Positions 6,178 to 8,045 of a stretch of DNA of 8,045 nt are shown here, one piece after another. Source of the stretch: QQUD01 sp039029915. GTDB lineage: Bacteria > Chloroflexota > Anaerolineae > Promineifilales > Promineifilaceae. The position numbers and the translations under genes were made by a program. Each line of letters begins with the position of its first letter. Position 1 is the first letter of the stretch. Below the pieces are notes generated by a model. It was given only the letters and a program-made list of their open reading frames with translations. It was not told where the DNA came from and did not search any database. The stretch is from assembly GCA_039029915.1 (NCBI GenBank), contig JBCCFD010000381.1, positions 1-8,045 on the forward strand. The letters run 5' to 3'.

Positions 6178-6201
6178 TGAAAAAAAGTGCAGTTTTTTTC
6201 A
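6178..6201. repeat. A/T-stem hairpin at the hydrolase stop codon
   Basis: TGAAAAAAA (6178-6186) and TTTTTTTCA (6193-6201) pair over nine bases around GTGCAG. The hydrolase TGA stop (6199-6201) is part of the arm. The stem is almost all A:T with a T-tract, so it may act as a weak terminator or mRNA 3'-end element for the hydrolase before the tetR gene. Confidence 0.4.
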
Positions 6202-7080
6202 AGATAATTTTTGGCTTTTGCAAACAAAGGATACGATTTTTTGAATCACCTCATCATCTCGCAAAATACCCCGATGTCCCAACTTCCTCGTTTCTAAAAA
6301 TTCTGAATTTGACCACTGTTGAGCCAGCTTCTTCCCATTATCAACTGAAACGATGTTGTCATCCTGATCATGAACAATCAGGCCGGGAATTGAAAGATGA
6401 GCGACTTTTTGGTCAATATCTAAGGATTGAATGGGGACGCCAACGCGGTCAACAATTTTTTGCAAAAACCCTTCAAATATTTTAGGCGGGAGCAACAGGA
6501 CGCTAGCCCAAACGTTTAGCAGTTCGGAAAATTGAGTCGGGGCACCAAGCGTGACGGCTTTTTGAATGGTCAAATTCGGATTTGCGGATAGGGCATAAAG
6601 CGAAGTAGCGGCGCCGAATGAGTGCCCAATTACGGTTTCAAATGGGCCGTGCTGGTTGATCACATCTAGGATGGCGCCGCTAAAATCTAGCACATTGGTT
6701 TGCTTGCCTTCGGAACGGCCGTGTGCTGGTGCATCAAAGGCAATAACCTCGAACCCTTCTTCAAGGAGCGGTGGAATTAACCGATAGAACCCTGTTGCAT
6801 CCGAGCCCCACCCGTGAACAAGCAAGATTTTGGGTCCAGAATTTTCCCACACGTAGGTAACAATTTCACGACTGCCGTGAGTCGTTGATGTGACGGTGGC
6901 GGTTGAAAACAAGGCTTTTGCCTTGGGGGATGATTGACGACGGGCCGGCGTCAAGAATAGACGCAAAGCGATCCGGCTGGCGATGTTGGGGGCAACGGGA
7001 TCGATCATTTTAAATAATGTTCTGAACGCTTTAAGTTCAGGGGTAACCACAAAAGGGACGCTTACATTTGTTGTACTCAT
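6199..7080 (-). CDS. Alpha/beta-fold hydrolase
   Basis: This 293-residue serine hydrolase has a complete triad. The core begins near residue 84 with ILLVHGWG (oxyanion HG at 89-90), followed by DAPAHGRS (116-123), nucleophile S154 in IGHSFGAA, acid D241 in 'VHDQDDNIV' and H269 in 'KLGHRGILRD'. The HD..D..V and LGH..IL..D patterns match a common group of uncharacterised bacterial esterase/hydrolase proteins. Residues 1-70 form an N-terminal extension with no clear signal peptide or membrane helix. The ATG at 7078-7080 has GAGGTG (AGGTG at 7085-7089) about four bases upstream. A near-consensus promoter and a palindromic operator precede it, and the tetR gene follows, so expression is probably repressed by that regulator until its ligand appears. 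The substrate is unknown; an ester or lactone of a toxic or signalling compound would fit, but that is a guess. Confidence 0.93.
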   Translation of the reverse strand: MSTTNVSVPFVVTPELKAFRTLFKMIDPVAPNIASRIALRLFLTPARRQSSPKAKALFSTATVTSTTHGSREIVTYVWENSGPKILLVHGWGSDATGFYRLIPPLLEEGFEVIAFDAPAHGRSEGKQTNVLDFSGAILDVINQHGPFETVIGHSFGAATSLYALSANPNLTIQKAVTLGAPTQFSELLNVWASVLLLPPKIFEGFLQKIVDRVGVPIQSLDIDQKVAHLSIPGLIVHDQDDNIVSVDNGKKLAQQWSNSEFLETRKLGHRGILRDDEVIQKIVSFVCKSQKLS

Positions 7081-7111
7081 TAAACACCTCGCATGTTTTT
7101 CAATTTAAAAA

Positions 7112-7123
7112 ACGAACGTTCGT
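7112..7123. promoter_or_regulatory. Probable TetR-family operator
   Basis: ACGAACGTTCGT is a perfect 12-bp palindrome placed four bases downstream of the -10 box (7128-7133), over the expected transcription start. Its GAACGTTC core resembles sites bound by many TetR-family repressors. The tetR gene at 5444-6070 belongs to the same transcription unit and is the obvious binder, though binding is inferred. I saw no second copy in the window. Confidence 0.65.
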
Positions 7124-7127
7124 GCTT

Positions 7128-7156
7128 TTTATAACAGATTTCAATATAAATTGCAA
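7128..7156 (-). promoter_or_regulatory. Promoter of the hydrolase-tetR unit
   Basis: On the minus strand, TTGCAA (7151-7156) and TATAAA (7128-7133) are separated by exactly 17 bases, a good sigma-70-type promoter. The start point would fall near 7121, within the 12-bp palindrome. It lies in the 94-base gap after the phosphoesterase stop codon; no terminator is visible there, so some read-through from the upstream gene is possible. Confidence 0.7.
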
Positions 7157-7174
7157 GCGTTTTACCAAAGAAAA

Positions 7175-8045
7175 TTACTTTAAATGAGACGAGGTTCCTG
7201 CTTTTTGGTTTATGCGTAGATTGGCTCCTCTAAATGGCTCACTGCCAGACGAATTTGTTCCGACTTGCCAGTGCCGCGGCCAATGAAGCCGCTCGGCGCC
7301 CCACGGTGAGGCTGCTCGCATCGATGACCACGGAGAGTTGTCATCCCAACGCCACAGCATCCCACCGGGCCCCATGCCCATGTGAATAGCGATTTGGATG
7401 GCAAACGGCCGTTTTTTGCTAACAACCGGCCCCAACCACAGGTGTGGACTGCGACCAGGTTCTGGGCTGATAAGCAGAGAGAGGCGCTGTTCGGCCCCAC
7501 GCAAGCCTAACCAGAACGTGGGCAGGGTATCTTGATTTTCCCAACCGCACAGCAGCGTTTGAGGGTGTCCAAGCTTGTCATCGGTGGCCTGTCCGCTGAT
7601 GGAAAGCCCCATAATGAGGTCATTATTCTTGGCTGGTAAGAACTTGTTTGGAAAGGGGTGCCATGTTTGGACGTCAGGTAAGGGGAACGGCCATTGGAGT
7701 TTTTCTCGAACACGGCCGTTTACATCAAGCACCTGATAGCGCAACCCATCCTCGTCCAGCGCAGCTTGGACCGCGTGGAGATATTCAATCCCCTCTGGCA
7801 TTCGATACCGCGTGCCGGCCCCGGCGGTAAGCAGCTGCAAAACACCGTCATGTACCTGCACATCAAACGCCAAGATGTGACTGCAGACGTAAGCGAAGAC
7901 GCGGTGCTTGACAAAGATGTCCCACAGAACACGGCCGTAATCTGGCCCTACTTCACGTTGAAACTCACCTGAAAAACCGTTAACTGGATGAATTGGATGA
8001 TGCCCAAACACCAGCTTATGCGTGGCGTCAGCGTGTTGTTGGAGC
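7175..8045 (-). CDS. Calcineurin-like phosphoesterase with LamG-like C-terminus (5' part missing)
   Basis: The frame is open to the right edge, so only the last 289 residues are visible; a GTG at 8011 is an internal valine codon, not the start. Visible residues 10-20 contain KLVFGHHPIHP, the GHH metal-site motif of metallophosphoesterases. About 40 residues on, 'YVCSHILAFDVQV' (H56) and 'LLTAGAGT' match the closing GHxH region, but the second histidine of GHxH seems to be replaced (SHIL). Residues from about 170 on look like a LamG/concanavalin-type beta-sandwich: FWLGLRG, then 'WQVGTNSSGSEPFRGANLRI' near the end. The missing N-terminal part should hold the DxH and GDxxD/GNH motifs and perhaps a signal peptide. 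It may be an exported phosphatase or nucleotidase-like enzyme with a carbohydrate- or surface-binding domain, which is inference. Three of the seven ACGGCCGT palindromes lie in this gene. Confidence 0.85.
   Translation of the reverse strand, partial: LQQHADATHKLVFGHHPIHPVNGFSGEFQREVGPDYGRVLWDIFVKHRVFAYVCSHILAFDVQVHDGVLQLLTAGAGTRYRMPEGIEYLHAVQAALDEDGLRYQVLDVNGRVREKLQWPFPLPDVQTWHPFPNKFLPAKNNDLIMGLSISGQATDDKLGHPQTLLCGWENQDTLPTFWLGLRGAEQRLSLLISPEPGRSPHLWLGPVVSKKRPFAIQIAIHMGMGPGGMLWRWDDNSPWSSMRAASPWGAERLHWPRHWQVGTNSSGSEPFRGANLRINQKAGTSSHLK

Larger units (their letters stand above)
1483..7938. repeat. Dispersed palindrome ACGGCCGT, seven copies
   Basis: Exact copies lie at 1483-1490, 4691-4698, 6000-6007, 6715-6722, 7405-7412, 7712-7719 and 7931-7938. 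Two extend to AACGGCCGTT (4690-4699, 7404-7413). All are inside genes, on both coding strands and in all three codon phases: Thr-Ala-Val in three genes, Gly-Arg contexts three times and Arg-Pro once. About 0.1 copy would be expected by base composition. The entry spans the first to last copy and is not continuous. Confidence 0.75.

Noticed and set aside
7210..7972. Further frames of 60-96 codons overlapping the phosphoesterase
   Set aside because: The minus-strand frame with GHH and LamG-like motifs is continuous across the region, so these are shadow frames. I saw no sign of a frameshift.
1..8045. A multi-gene antiphage, mobile or biosynthetic system
   Set aside because: No nuclease, reverse transcriptase, transposase, integrase, CRISPR repeat or biosynthetic core gene is present, and the genes sit in separate small units.

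Overview
The window reads as bacterial chromosome of moderate GC (about 45%), most likely from a Chloroflexota (Anaerolineae-like) bacterium. The support is indirect: a secreted S8 protease ending in a short 'YLPLITR' tail like those remembered from Anaerolineae exoproteins, a UlaG-like metallo-beta-lactamase-fold protein with the PGH/GPGEYEIG motif set, and a CpaE/TadZ-type ATPase with a 'SPKGGVGTTT' P-loop. No rRNA or tRNA gene, transposase, CRISPR array or phage gene was seen.

Layout, left to right. (1) 52-1000, minus strand: a two-gene operon of an MBL-fold hydrolase and a 101-residue protein of unknown function, with a -10 box at 1050-1055. (2) 1001-1287: divergent intergenic region with small inverted repeats. 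(3) 1288-2526, plus strand: an unusual fusion of a P-loop kinase domain with an alpha/beta-hydrolase (esterase) domain, ending in a strong bidirectional terminator. (4) 2577-4118, minus strand: a secreted subtilisin-like protease with signal peptide, I9 propeptide and complete catalytic set, using the same terminator from the other side. Its promoter (4224-4252) and a leader hairpin are recognisable. (5) 4328-5413, plus strand: a CpaE/TadZ-like protein with a pseudo-receiver domain (phospho-acceptor Asp replaced by Asn) joined to a MinD/ParA-type ATPase. (6) 5444-7080, minus strand: a TetR-family regulator downstream of an alpha/beta hydrolase. A near-consensus promoter before the hydrolase has a perfect 12-bp palindrome just after its -10 box, the usual arrangement of a TetR operator, so this looks like a self-regulated hydrolase-tetR unit. 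(7) 7175-8045, minus strand: the 3' part of a calcineurin-like phosphoesterase with a LamG/concanavalin-like C-terminal domain. Its start lies beyond the right edge.

The genes do not form one pathway; they are a set of small, mostly independent units. The best candidate for something undescribed is at DNA level: the palindrome ACGGCCGT occurs seven times in 8 kb (about 0.1 expected), inside five genes and in all three codon phases, which recalls the HIP1 repeats of cyanobacteria. Other points worth a look are the kinase-esterase fusion, the degenerate receiver, the TetR operator and a long imperfect hairpin between the hydrolase and tetR genes. No multi-gene defence or mobile system could be supported.
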